A DNA stretch of 64,000 nt from Amphimedon queenslandica (Eukaryota > Porifera > Demospongiae > Haplosclerida > Niphatidae), in assembly GCF_000090795.2 (NCBI RefSeq), contig NW_003546244.1, positions 95,639 through 159,638 of the forward strand, written 5' to 3'. Below, piece by piece: positions 1 to 12,790 of this stretch. Under the pieces are notes generated by a model. That model made no database searches and was not told the origin of the DNA. It worked only from the letters and a program-made list of their open reading frames with translations. Made by a program: the position numbers and the translations under genes. Position 1 is the stretch's first letter; every line of letters starts with the position of its first letter.

Positions 1-747
1 GAGCTCATGCCTCCTCTTCCAAGTGATGGTAAAGTGTTTATTAGTCTCTGTCATTAGTGAGTGTTCTTTGCTAATTCTGTAGGTATTTTTGAGGTAGACA
101 AGTTGTTGATTGCTACTAAGAAACATCCCAAAACTGTAAATTTATGAGAAGAGACAGAGAGCTAGGGTACGTTTACTTTTTAATGTCTTTTCAGGTTCAG
201 TGGGAGTGGCAAGATGATAGCAAGTCCTGGAGACCTTACGGACGCGTGGAGAGCAAAATTATTGAGGTGTGTTGCTGTGGATGTGGTCTCTCTGAATTAT
301 TGACCGATGCAATGTTATGATAATTTAATTGTTAGCATGCTCATATGGCTGGGGAAGAAGATGTTGCTATTGATGTAATGGGACGTACTTATGTTATAGA
401 GTTCTCAATAATGCAACAGGTTAGACTGCAAGGGAGAGAGAGAGAGAGAGAGGAGAGATTAATAGTACATGTACATGTGCATACACTAATGTTTTTAATA
501 GAAATAATTTTGCATGTTCATGTACATGTACATGCATGTACATGTTTACATTGTACATATCTGTATGTGTAGGTAAATGAGGAGACAGGAAACTCAAGGC
601 AAGTGAGAAGATCTACTGTAGATCCTAATCAGAATCTAAACACAAATGATGTAAGCAATTTACATGTACATTTTTGTACATTTTACATACGAACAACACC
701 TACTAATGTACTGCTACATGTATATGAATTACATGTGCATGTACTAT

Positions 748-790
<43 letters not shown>

Positions 791-3700
791 GTGCATGTAC
801 TGTATTATTATAATTATTATTTTATGATAATATCATTGTGTTTAGGATGATGAGAAGAAGAGGATAGAAGAGGATCCACGTATGCTGGCTCTGTGTGCCG
901 ACCCTGTTCTGTTCACTTCATTCCTCCAATCACTGATGGCCGTACTCTATGAAGTATTCAGTCACATGGTAATCAAACCATACACGCACACATTGGACAT
1001 GTAGTACATGTACATGTATTGTACATGTGTTTTAATTTCTTTCTATTTCTCAGGCGGCACCATCCATCAAGTACAAGTGTCTCAAAGCTATCCTAAGAAT
1101 GATCAATTGCTCTACGTGAGTCATTGTTTTTTTTAATAATAATTTTTTATTATACTTTTTTATTTTTTAAAATAGTTCAGAGATATTGACTGATGTATTG
1201 AGGAACATATCAGTGTCCAGGTATTCTATGAATGAACTACTGGTAGTCATCTTGTACCAATATTGCTTTCTCTCTTTCATTAGTTATATTGCTACAATGC
1301 TCAAGTCGTCGGATTACAGGATTGTGGTCTGTGCTATACAAATGTCCGTCATACTAATGGATAAACTACCCGACATATTCATCATTTATTTCTATCGTGA
1401 AGGAGTCATGCATGCAATGGAGTCCTTGAAAATCCTACCACTAAAAGTACAGCAATACTTGTACACATTATTTAATAATTCTTACATTATTGGGGCAAGC
1501 CTCGGCAAACCCCATTTGTACATGTACTGTACATGCACATGCACATGCACATGTAATTTAAATACCGTAGGGTACCTTTTTTTGAAGGCTATAGGTTTCG
1601 TGGATTTTTATTTTGTGGATTTAATTTTCGCAAATTTATGCTGTCTGCCATCTTGTACTGTATTAATTTGATTTTTGCGGAAGTAATTTTCGCGAATTAA
1701 AAAAAATTGCAAAATCCGCGAAATTTACAGCCCTCGAAAAAAAGGCGCCCTACGGTACATGTTCTTCTAGTATATTTTTAATTTTTGATGCCCTCTTTTA
1801 GGCAATGATAACACCTAAGAAACATGATCAAGTTGGTAAGGTTACTCCACCAGCTGGAGACTTGTCCTCATCTCCTCCCATTGGTGGCCCATTGGCTATG
1901 CTCCACCCCCTGCCCAACCCACCCCAGGCTCCTCCTACCAGCGTACCTAACCCCATTGAGGGAGTACCTCCTGGAGGACTAGTATCAGATTCACCAAGTA
2001 CTGCCAGGAGGTAAGTTTCAAAGTATTTAGTATGTACCTGTACATGCATAGCATGTTTACTTGAACATTATAACCATGTCAGAAAACCATGTACTATAGT
2101 ACTACACAAAAATGACTTGGGAGAAAATTTGCCATTTTTATAACTTTTCCGATACATGCTGTATGTACATGTTTTTATGTTGTAGTTTGTAGCAAGTTTG
2201 AGCTAATTTTGATTGAAATTGGATTTTCTACAAATTTTTAAAGTTACTAAAAAATCAGGTCAAAATCCCTGTACTATAGTACAGGGTCTTTGGCTAAGTT
2301 TCGTCAAAAATGACTAGGAGAGAATTCTCCATTTTAATAATTTTTTCTGGTGCATATACATGTTCTTATGTTGCGTAGCAAGTTTGAGCTGATTCCAAAT
2401 GAAAATTGTATTTTTTTATGAATTTTTAAAGTTACTCAAAAATCAGGTCAAAATCCCTGTACTATAGTACAGGGTCTTTGGCTAAATTTCGTCAAAAATG
2501 ACTAGGAGAGAATTCTCCATTTTAATAATTTTTTCTGATACATATACATGTTCTTATGTTGTGTAGCAAGTTTGAGCTGATTCCAAATGAAAATTGTATT
2601 TTTTATGAATTTTTAAAGTTACTCAAAAATGTACATGTACACATGTACATTGTAGCTCACAGCATGCTTGATGGCAAGCCCTAGCCGTTATAAATGCACA
2701 TTTCATGATACAGTAGTCTCATTAATTTGTGCATATGCTATTATGCATGTACATGTATTTTAGGTTTGTTGACATGTTTCGTAAAAGTCGTCGTCATTTA
2801 AGAAAGTCATGGTCTCGCTCAAGAAGTGAAGACGTGTCTGATCCGGCCTCGTCTCTACCCTCACCCTCCTCCTCCTCCTCCTCTACCTCGGGACGTCCCT
2901 CTGTTCCCCTCCTCCCTCCTCCCCCATCACTTGCCTCACCACACCCACCAGCCCCTCCTACTGGCTTGTCCTCAATGATTGGGATAATGGGCAGCAGTGG
3001 GACTGGGAGGAACAAGATAACTGACTACATGTTTTCAAGACATGCCGAGGGATCAAAAGAAAAGATAAGAGAATGGATTATCCAACAGGTACAATACATG
3101 TACTATGTACTGATGGATAGTAAAGGCTATAGTCCATATACATGTACATGTACATGTACATGTACATGTACATGCATTTCTATTCACTTACATGTATTTT
3201 GTGTATGTTTGTACTTTAGGTGACACTGTTTCTTGATAAATGGTCTGCAGAGAGTAGTGGCAGTGAAGGGGCTGAGTCCAATACAGCACTTGATGTTATG
3301 AAGAGACTTCAAGCAATATCAGAACAACTGGACCCTAATAATAAATCATGTTTAACATCATTGAAGGTAAGAGAGAGAGAGGGGGGAATTGTACATGTAC
3401 ATGTGCATGTACATTCATCTCTTAAATGCTGCCTTTTTATGCTAGTATACATAGTCATGTGTATATGTACATGTAGCTGTCCTTTTATTGAGCTGCTATT
3501 ATACATATGTACATTCATTAGGAATTGTGTGACATTCTGTCAGACACTGATGTCAATATATCAGCCTTTGAATTCCTCCACTGTAACATACCAGAGAAAC
3601 TGACCAGGTACAGTACATACAGTACATGTACTTGTACTAGCTGTTGTTGTGTGTTATTATTGTTATTGTTGTTATTTATTGTGTTCTTGTTGCTCCAGTG

Positions 3701-6700
3701 TTTTGTCATCAGAGGATACTCAGTTTCCTTATTCACTCGTGATAAGACTACGAAACTTCTTATACTACTTCTTAGGACTTCCTGTGAGTATTTTTAAAAT
3801 AAATAATTTAAATTATACATGTACTATAGGAGCAAGATGCACAGTTGGCTTCATGGGTAAGACAATATCACAATGGATGCACTGTATCAGTGCCTATTAA
3901 CATTATATGTTTCAGGTCCCACATGAGAGGCCGGGTCTGATAATGTTGCTACAAAAGCTTCACAATTCGATCAGCCAAACTGAACAATTGCCAGTTAAAG
4001 TTCATGACATGCCAGGAAAACGGTAGGAGGAGACTGTACATGTACATGTACATGTATATAATTTTTCAAATGTACACAATATACAGTACAACAATATTAC
4101 ATGTACATGTACATGTACATGTACATGTACATGTAACTGATTATTTATTGCCTGAGGCCTAATGGAATCATGATGTAATAGTCTAATTGGTCTATGAGAC
4201 TGAGGGGGATGTTATCCATCATTGATTATACTTTAATTGTTTTGTTTGCATGACATGTGCACACTCATCCCTCACTCGTACTTCTGTTACACCCTCTATC
4301 ATATTTATACATATTTTATATTGTAGTGGTTCACAGATGATGAAATTCTTCAATTCGCATCAAATTAAAGTACAGTTACAGCTATTAGTGATGTAATAAT
4401 GATAATAAATACCCACTCATTCATTGTAGTGTAATCTTGAGTGTCATCCATCAGCTAGTGGCCTTCAGCAATGGAAGGGAGGGACAGTCAGAATAGATCC
4501 ATTAGCTACACTCCAGGTAATAGATGTTACTTTATTTTATTTCTACATTTGCATGCATTAAAATAATATAGTCATTTACATTTTCATTCCTTTTACATTT
4601 TCATTTCTTTCCAGGCTGTTGAGAAGTATCTCTTGATTAAAGGAGTAACAAAATCGGAGCCTATTGCCCTTCCTGATGACTTGGACGGGTATGCTTGTAC
4701 ATTTAATGATAATAATTCATGCTATATGTTTTACCACAGGTCTGATGATAGTGAATCTGAAGAAGCTATGGTAATAGTAATAATTATTGTTATTGATATT
4801 TATTTTATTCCTCCTTCCTTTTTTATTCTATGTCTTATCCCTTCTACTGTTCATTGTGTTTTTTTTCCATCTCACTGTCTCACCTTCACTTATTCATTCA
4901 CCATTTTATCTTCTTTTTCTATTTTTTGTTGTAGCTCTCAAGTATCCCATCATCACTTCCTACAAAGTACAGTACTTGCTTATTATTTTTAATAATTTTA
5001 TAATGATGCCATTCTCTCTCTCTCTCTCAGGCAACAGTTGGAGTTCTTAATAAATGATACAATAATCCCACACAAAATGACAATCTTTCAAGCTATCAAA
5101 CAATTTGGATTGGTATGCCTTATGATTAATAATCATACACTGTACATTTACATGAACACATTGTATTCTGTAGGCCAGCAGCTCAGAGAGTGAAGAGGAA
5201 TTATCAGCTCTGGGGCATCCTGACATATGGATAAAATCACACCTCATACAGTAATGGATAATAATAATGATGATGATAATAATAATAATAGCAGGAGCTA
5301 CTTTATATTGTGTTTTTTTCTCTTCTTTCTCTACAGGTACAGGCTAGTCAATCAGGGTCAATCCTCCAGCAGCAAGCCCAAGCGTTCTTATTCCTTACCC
5401 GCTTCTCATTACGACTCTTCATCAGCTCCCCATCCTAAGTCCTCTAGTGTCAGTAACACTGCTTCTTCTTCCTCTTCCTCTAAAGCAAGGCGTAATCTCA
5501 GTGGGGGTGGAGCCACTGGTAAAGTATCTCCTGAAGGACTTCGTGTCACTCGTTCAATGAGTCGGGAACAGAAAGAGACCAATGTTAAGAAACAACCAGA
5601 ACCACAATCATCTAATGATGGTGATTGATATTTATTATTGTAATCAATTTTGATGATTATTATTATGTGTACATTAGATATCATTCCAGCTGTCAAACTC
5701 TCTCCTTTACTCCATGCTATAAAGAGTACAAAGACCACACCCATAAGTGAGTGTAATTAACTAATTAGTGTAAATTAATATTAATTATAATACTTTTATT
5801 TTATTTAACAGATATCAGTGATCCTTCTGTTCCCATTATTAACCTCATGAGAATTATCTGGGCATTGAACAATCACTGGAATGACCTTTACAATGTTGGT
5901 TCATTGTACACTTGTAGTACTACGATTTTTCAATAATGATAATGTACTGAATATTTTACTAATTTTATTCATTTTCAGGGTTTTCCTGGTAGTCCAATTG
6001 TTTCATCGCTGGAATTTGTTAGTGGGAAATTGACCGCCAAAGCCACTCGTCAACTTCAAGGTGAGACCCACAATTTATTACATGTAGTACATGTACATGA
6101 ACTACATGTACCTGTACTTTGCTATTTTATTGCTTTTTTGCCTCATTCTACAGATCCTCTTAATGTAATGACTGGTAATTTTCCTGACTGGTTAAAGGAG
6201 CTATCAAAGCAATGGTATGTGCATGTACATGTACATTTATACTGTGAACATAATGTGTTGTATCATACTTCTTGTATTTCTCATTTTAGTCCTTTCCTGT
6301 TTCCTTTTGAATGTCGACAGACTTTGTTTTTCTTGACATCTTTTGATAGAGACAGAGGAATAGCTCGTCTACAAGTAATTAATCCATTCTCCATCAATCT
6401 CTCTCTCTCTCATAATCTTTCTCTCTTCAGATGTACATGTAATGCATGTACACATACTGTACATATATGTACATACACATGTACATGTGTAGATTTTTAT
6501 ATTGCTCTTTTCCTTAGGAACAGCAACCAGAGCTCTCTAACATGGATGCCTCAGAGCGAATAACACCAAAACTAGAGAAAAAGAAAGTAAGAGTCTACCT
6601 CTGATTAACCATGCTCATTGCCCCGCCCCTCATTAGCGCTGTGTGTCAAGAGAGAACCTACTGCTACAAGCAGAGAAGATAATGGAAGAGCTGGGGTCAA

Positions 6701-9700
6701 GCAGGGCACTGCTAGAGATACAGTATGAAGATGAAGTCGGGATAGGACTGGGCCCTACGCTTGAGTTCTATACTCTTGTCTCAAGGGAACTTCAAAAGAT
6801 TGACCTGCACATGTGGAGAGGTGACCCATGCCCTCTACCTGGGAGTATATCACAAGGTAATATACAGTGCATACATGTCTACAATGTACATGTACATATA
6901 ATTGGGGCGAGCCTGAGCTCGCCCCACTAAGGCGAGAAAGCGTTTGTTTGTTTGTACGGGCAGACCGTCTAACTATTATTAAAGTTAAATAGCCTAATCT
7001 ACATTAAAAGTGGGTGTGGTCATAATGATAAAATGGCGGCTATAAGCAAGTCTGAGCTTATTTTGCAGGAAAAGGTCAGCTAGATAAGGCTAAACTGCTG
7101 TCTGAAACTTCTCTAGCAAGAATAAAAGTTGGGAGAGCAGATATACAGTCTTTTCCTTGGTATAAAGGATTTTGCTAAGGTGAATGCAAGTGAAAAAGCT
7201 TGTACTGTACTGCTAGCTGCATGCATCATGAGATCTATTCTAGGTGATGTTTCTTCTCTAGGAGCAAGCCTAGGTTAACAAAGCAGATATACAATCTTCA
7301 AATATGATTGGTTCAGTGACTGCTTCTAACTATAAGCAAAATAACTTTAATTTAAGCAAGATACTGAATTTAGACATGTGCACTGAATTGCTTTGCTAGC
7401 TCAGAAATGTATATCATACAGCACATAATCTATAGCTTGCTTAGGCTTGCCCCTTTAATGTTTTACATTCGTCTAGTATTATTGTACATTTATACATACA
7501 TGTAATTGTGTGCATGTGATAAACAAGAGGGAGAGTACATGTACGTTGTACCTATAGAAGTACATGTATATCACAAGGTAATGTACAGTACATATAATTT
7601 TACATTTATGCTTACATGTATAATTGTATGTGTACATGTGAGAAATGAGAGGGAGAGTACATGTAGACCTTATAAACTGTACATGTGCAATTACGTCACA
7701 GATCATATGGAATTGAGGGTCATTTCTTGCTTAATTTGAATATAATTGCTTCCTTTTGTTAATTTGAAAATAATTATGACTATGATATCATAATGCAAGT
7801 AATTTGATTTCATGTATTTCCTTGCTACTCTAGTTGTATCTGACAGTGGAATAAACCAATATGTGTACAGTCCAGTTGGTCTCTTCCCTGGTAAGTTAAT
7901 GATGGTCTGTTGTATTGTGCCAAAAACCACTAGGAGATTTCTCCATTTTTATTACATTTACTGATGCATGTACATGTATTATGTATTTTTTAAGTTACTC
8001 AAAAATTGTATCAAAATTTAATTTTTATGAACTTTTAAAGTTGCTCTAAAAGTTGTATTCATCAGCTTGTCAGCTCATTTTAGCATGTGTTGTGGGAAAC
8101 CTGTACATGTGTTTTGGTGTACAGCGCATGTGTTTTCATACTTTTGTATCATCCTACATGTGCACCTAGCCAGTCCTACATTACATCATTCAACATGTTT
8201 GAGTAAACAGTGATGACTCATCTCTCTCTCTCTCTCTCCCTCTCTCTTGATTAGCTCCATTAAATACTAGTACTGACTTCAGTGTTGTTGAGGATATTTG
8301 TAATCGGTTTCGTTTCCTGGGAAGGTTTATGGCTAAGGCTATCATGGACTTTAGAATGGTAAGAAGAAGGATCTCTGACAGTCTGTGTTACATGTACATG
8401 CACACATGTATAATCTAATCATTAAATTATACATGTTAAACACAGTGATTTACATGTATGTACATGTACATTGTACTTGTGAGAAACATTTTATTTAAAC
8501 AATGAGTGTGAGTGTGCAGCAAGATAGATTTAATCTTATCTTCTTTCTTCTTGTACACTATAATGCAGCTTGATCTGCCATTGAGTGAAGCATTTTATAA
8601 GTGGATGCTGGGTCAAGAGGACTCATTCACTGCTCAGGATTTACAGTTCATTGATCCTGACATAGCTAGAACCTTCAGTCAACTGGCTGATGTTGCTGTT
8701 AAGAAAAGACAATTAGAGAATGATCCACTACTGGTAAATCAACCAGTATACTCTTTATATTAATTCTTTTGTTCTTACTGTTGTGTGTATAGTCTGATAG
8801 TGTGATACAGTTGGGTATACAGTCACTAACATTAGAAGGAGGTGGTACTATTGAAGATCTTGAGCTTGACTTTACACTCACCGGATATCCTGATATTGAA
8901 CTAAAAGTACTGCCTATACATCACTTGTATATTGTTCATTGTACATGCTCTCTCTCTCTCTCCTTCTCTTAGCCTAATGGTAAAGATGTACCTGTTACTA
9001 TACACAATCTTGATGAATATCTCAAGGTACTGTATGTACAATGTGCATGTACATGTACATGTATTTGTACATGACATTATACATGTACCTTTTTGCTTGC
9101 GTAATACATATTGACAAACATACATGTACATGTACATGTAACTCTCTATTCAGTAATTCAATCATGTGGTGCATCATGTCCCAGTCACTTATTGCATGTA
9201 CACATGTATAGACGATCGTTAACAGGTAGCAATAATGACATTACTGGCACATGTGCATGACATGTATGGAAAGTGATAATTATTGATTAACTCACACGCG
9301 TTAATTAATGTTTATTCATTTATTACAATTTATTATTATTAATATTAATTTGTCATTATTCATTATTCATTATTATTGTATAGTTGTTGTTGGATTGGAC
9401 CTTGTTCACTGGCGTTGCTAGACAAATGGAAGCATTCAAGGAAGGATTCAACAGCATATTCCCTCTATCTACCCTACAACACTTCTACTCTCATGAAGTA
9501 ATAAGCCACCACCACCAGTCCATTGCTTTACATTGTCAACATACACTTATTTAATGTCCTGTGCAGTTGTACATGTCGCCACAGACTCTCTCCTACATGT
9601 ACTTAATATATTTTACGCTTCACTTGCTAATTGCATATTTTTACAAGCCAAAAATAATAATTTCTATTACGTTGTATTGATGATACATTAATTACTTGAT

Positions 9701-10260
9701 GACTAATCAGTGTTTGTGCAGTTAAGTCAAAGCTTGTTTTACATTATTTTGGTGTTATCAGTTATTGTTTGTCACACACACTCCCTCAGTAATATTCCCC
9801 TTATCGTGCGTCTCCTCCGTTATTTGTTGATACTCTAGTCCTACTATAGAAATACTTATAAATACTTATATGTACCATGCGTCAGTAGTAATGTTGTGTG
9901 GTGGCAGTGTTAATTGGATGTTGCTATACGTAAAGTGTATTATTTAATTACTGATAGTGGAAACTGCTGATTCTGCAGTAGTAGCAGTTGGCTGGCCGGC
10001 TGGCTAGTAGTGGGTGTATTGCTGACTAATCCATTTAGTTGTATGTTTTCACAATGATATCAGAAAGATCCATGTGTACATGTACATGTACAGTACATGT
10101 CATGTACAGTGTACAGTATATTGTAAAATTCTTTTATTTATTTTTAATGTGCTTGTAGATGGATACGTTCCTTTGTGGAGCTAATAATCAAAAGTGGGAC
10201 ATTAAAGGTAAAGCAATAGTGTACTGGAGTACATCATGTACACATTACTATTGTTTTTTG

Positions 10261-10302
<42 letters not shown>

Positions 10303-12219
10303 GTTATTACTATTGTTTCTGTTTATAGAATTAATGGAATATTGCCGTCCTGATCATGGATATACTCATGACAGGTTTGCTTGTAGTTCATTCATTAAAG
10401 TATAATTACTCTTTCTTTTCTCTTCTCTTAGTCAAGCTATCCAGTTCTTGTTCAGAGTCCTTAGTTCCTATAGTACAACTGAGCAGCGTCAGTTCATACA
10501 GTTTGTGACAGGTAGTCCTCGTCTTCCTGTTGGAGGTCAGTACACACACATACCATAGTATGATGATTTGCCCTTAAACTTGCAGCATAAGCTGTATAAT
10601 GTGCTAGGCAAAGGTTCTGTTGGGTCAGAGTTGTGTGCACACACATACTGTATAGTGGGTATATTTTGTCTGGAAAAATGTTCTTTTTGAGCAGAATTAG
10701 GAATTTTGTTCGTTTTATTTTCGTTCTGAGCAGCCATTTTGCACACGTGGCATTGAGGAAACGCCTTTTTTCTTTTGGAAAATATTTGTTCCACAAGGAA
10801 TGAGAACGAAAAGAATGAAATTAAACTCTAACTGAATATACCTGCTATGGCATGTGCATGTAATTTTGTTTCTGCAGTCAGTGGTTATAGTGACAACCAC
10901 AATCTATGAATTAAATTAAATTAGTAGTGCAACCCACAATAGCTTTTTCAAAAATCAGAGTTTAAAAAGTCAGTAGGGAATTATATAAACCATTGGTATT
11001 GACTGTCACTGTACATTTGAAATTAGGAAGCAATTTTTGAATGGGACAAACAATTGTCCCTGATTGTAAAAGAAACTATATGTACTGTAATGTACATGTA
11101 TTTAAAGAAACTACATGTACATCTAACTTAAGCGTATTACTGGTTGTATGGTATAGTCGTGCATTTATTAGACTCAGTATACTTGTATTGCTGCTATTGT
11201 TACTGACTGAAAATAGTCTGTGCAGTTTATTACGTGTATTGTATTGTGGGCTTAAGTGTAACATAGACACAATCCTTTCAATGTTAGCCCAAACTTCCTT
11301 TGTGGTGAAACACTTATAAGGATAACTGCTATAATCTTTGCATAGAGTAAATGATCCTTTTAATATACAGTTCACTGTTATGTACATGACACTACACATA
11401 CATGTGTACTTAGTAGTTCAATGCGATATGAATTATTATAATAATAATTGCTTTACTATTGGTGAGCCAGTGGTCTGTATGCTAAAGGGTGGTTGCAATG
11501 AGCAACAGTTACAGCACCCACTACTGCAAGAATGAATGTCATTCACATCTCTATATCTACTTCTCTCTTTGTTTGTTTCTTACTAACGGCTTCAATGAAA
11601 ATGTTTTCATGACTGACTCATTCCTCCACTCCCTTTCTTTATTGTTTATTTATTGAGGATTAATGATGATGAGTATGATCTCATAATTATCATCCACACA
11701 TGTACATGTGCATCCTCTCTCATTTGATATACACTATGTACATGTACATGTACATACATGTGTACATGTACATGTATGTGTACTGTGGTAATGAGCGTTT
11801 GTACTTCATTAACACTCTTTTCAAAACTTGCATTTACACCTCCATTTACCTTTTCATCCTCCACGCACACACAACACATTAACTGCCACTTTTAATCAGA
11901 TTTCCTAGCTGCCACTTTTAATAATAAGATTTCTTTCCTGTCTGACGGCCTGTCTGTGTTTACATGGACTGATCAACATATTACATTTACTGGTTTCATA
12001 ACCTCATGTCTCTCTCCATTAGGTTTCAAAGCCCTCAACCCTCAACTGACTATTGTACGAAAGGCCGTGGGTTCCTCTCAATCCCCAGACAATTTCCTCC
12101 CGTCTGTGATGACTTGTGTTAATTATTTAAAACTGCCTGATTACAGTTCTGAAGACATAATGAGAAAGAAACTGAGCCTCGCCTTGAGGGAAGGCAAACA
12201 AGCATTTCATCTGTCATAA
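1..12219 (+). CDS. TRIP12: E3 ubiquitin-protein ligase TRIP12 (HECT type), 5' end outside window
   Basis: HECT ubiquitin ligase acting in nuclear ubiquitin-fusion degradation and DNA-damage control (family knowledge). Exons (1-based): 1-28, 83-135, 195-266, 336-419, 573-650, 846-968, 1054-1115, 1176-1220, 1284-1446, 1802-2010, 2764-3088, 3220-3366, 3522-3607, 3699-3783, 3916-4022, 4327-4369, 4430-4516, 4615-4688, 4740-4770, 4935-4966, 5031-5112, 5174-5250, 5337-5620, 5678-5746, 5812-5894, 5979-6060, 6154-6214, 6290-6374, 6518-6586, 6637-6856, 7834-7890, 8255-8358, 8569-8733, 8793-8906, 8973-9026, 9384-9497, 10159-10207, 10329-10374, 10432-10535, 12023-12219. They sum to 4050 nt, an open frame of 1349 residues. 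A WWE domain begins at 195 ([16 protein letters not shown], then GRTYVIEF). The linker is Ser/Pro-rich. The HECT domain starts near 6637 ([26 protein letters not shown]) and ends FHLS; the catalytic Cys of [16 protein letters not shown] is codon 12115-12117. The N-terminal ARM-type repeats must lie upstream of the window. Alternative: the other UFD4-like ligase HECTD1, but the WWE plus C-terminal sequence fits TRIP12 better. Confidence 0.95.
1565..1755. mobile_element. TA-flanked MITE in TRIP12 intron
   Basis: A ~190-bp element with inverted ends CCGTAGGG...CCCTACGG, extending as imperfect arms (poly-T on one side, poly-A on the other), bounded by TA on both sides. It has no coding capacity. 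Its interior has repeated TTCGCGAATT / TTTTGCGGAAG-like motifs. Termini and TA duplication fit a Tc1/mariner-type non-autonomous element; family assignment is inference. Confidence 0.6.
2086..2640 (+). repeat. Dispersed ~180-190-bp intronic tandem repeat, three units
   Basis: Three head-to-tail units, each with the perfect palindrome CTGTACTATAGTACAG (centred near 2277 and 2464, with a variant near 2095), then GACTAGGAGAGAATT, then GCAAGTTTGAGCTGATT, then GAATTTTTAAAGTTACTC. Spacing between palindromes is about 180-187 bp. The same unit recurs in introns of other genes in this window. It is non-coding and lies wholly inside a TRIP12 intron. Confidence 0.85.
3137..3175. repeat. TACATG microsatellite
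   Basis: Uninterrupted hexamer run of TACATG in a TRIP12 intron. Similar runs occur at about 4036-4052, 4098-4136, 11730-11775, 50255-50275, 56396-56436 and 58580-58613. The hexamer is self-complementary when doubled (TACATGTA), so every run is also a chain of palindromes. Confidence 0.9.
6902..7455. mobile_element. Non-autonomous element with GGGGCRAGCCT ends
   Basis: A ~550-bp segment in the TRIP12 intron 6857-7833 starts TTGGGGCGAGCCTGAGC and ends TTAGGCTTGCCCC, so the ends are inverted copies of an 11-bp motif. A second copy of the terminal motif (GGGGCAAGCCT) stands at about 1493 with a short GGTTTGCCC counterpart. No open frame of note. No clear target duplication was found, so family is unassigned. 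Confidence 0.45.
7494..7690 (+). repeat. ~115-bp tandem duplication carrying a copy of the exon-30 splice donor
   Basis: Two similar blocks (ACATGTAATTGTGTG.. near 7498 and ACATGTATAATTGTATG.. near 7614), each followed by GAGGGAGAGTACATGTA. Between them at 7567-7583 lies TATATCACAAGGTAATGT, nearly the same as the real exon end and donor at 6846-6862. It looks like a local duplication of exon-end sequence into its own intron. Confidence 0.6.
7905..8060 (+). repeat. Single degenerate unit of the ~180-bp intronic repeat
   Basis: Matches the unit at 2086-2640 (CACTAGGAGATTTCTCC, GATGCATGTACATG, GAACTTTTAAAGTTGCTC) but lacks an intact central palindrome. It lies in a TRIP12 intron. Confidence 0.6.
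9498..10158. other. TRIP12 intron, no further feature seen
   Basis: A 661-bp intron, long for this gene. AT-rich with short TACATG runs near 10075-10115. I see no exon, RNA gene or element in it. Confidence 0.5.
10260..10305. repeat. (TTA)n microsatellite
   Basis: About 12 copies of ATT/TTA in a short TRIP12 intron between exons 10159-10207 and 10329-10374. Confidence 0.9.
10650..10830 (+). repeat. Dispersed repeat, copy 1 (opposite orientation to 37480-37665)
   Basis: A ~180-bp segment with GGTATATTTTGTCTGGAAA at one end, GCACACGTGGCATTGAGG in the middle and GGAATGAGAACGAAAAGAA at the other. The reverse complement recurs at 37480-37665 downstream of a PAK exon with few differences. Non-coding; class unknown, possibly a SINE or MITE. 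Confidence 0.75.
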
Positions 12220-12790
12220 ATATTGATTGTATAGTTATTGTTATCTGTTAATAATTATTATTAATTATTATGAGGTAGTCTTGTGACTCAAAGTAAACAT
12301 TTTAAGACTATTATCACTAATCCTTTCAGAAATATTATAATTATTTCAACTACTAAGAATTATTAATTATTATTATTATTATTGTTTCAGTGCATATTAT
12401 TATTATTACACTCGTTGAATCATTTTAATGTTATTTAATAATTATTAGTCTTGAGGTACATACGTCACAATGAGCTCCTGATACCATTCATGCAAAAAGT
12501 TTTACACAATGTTCACACTCATCATTCTTGTTCACACCCCCTTTTCACACTTGTTCTCACATCTTTTATTATTCTCGTTTACACCCCTTTTATACTTGTT
12601 CACACCTTTTATTATTATTGCTCACACCTTTTATCACACCCTTTTTCACATTTGTTCACACCTTTAAAAACCTTGTTCATACTAGTGAAAAATAGCACTG
12701 ATGATATTAATTTTTCTTTTTACATATAAAGTCAATATAATATATGAAGTTAAATATATTTATCTATGCAGCAAGTAAAAACAACAGTGT
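12220..12790. other. Convergent 3' spacer between TRIP12 and the aldo-keto reductase
   Basis: 571 bp of very AT-rich DNA holding the 3' UTRs of both converging genes. It includes a run of imperfect TTCACACCTTTTATTA-like repeats at 12510-12690. No gene seen. Confidence 0.7.

Noticed and set aside
1828-2049. Pro/Gly-rich minus-strand frame
   Set aside because: Antisense shadow of the Pro-rich TRIP12 exon 1802-2010.
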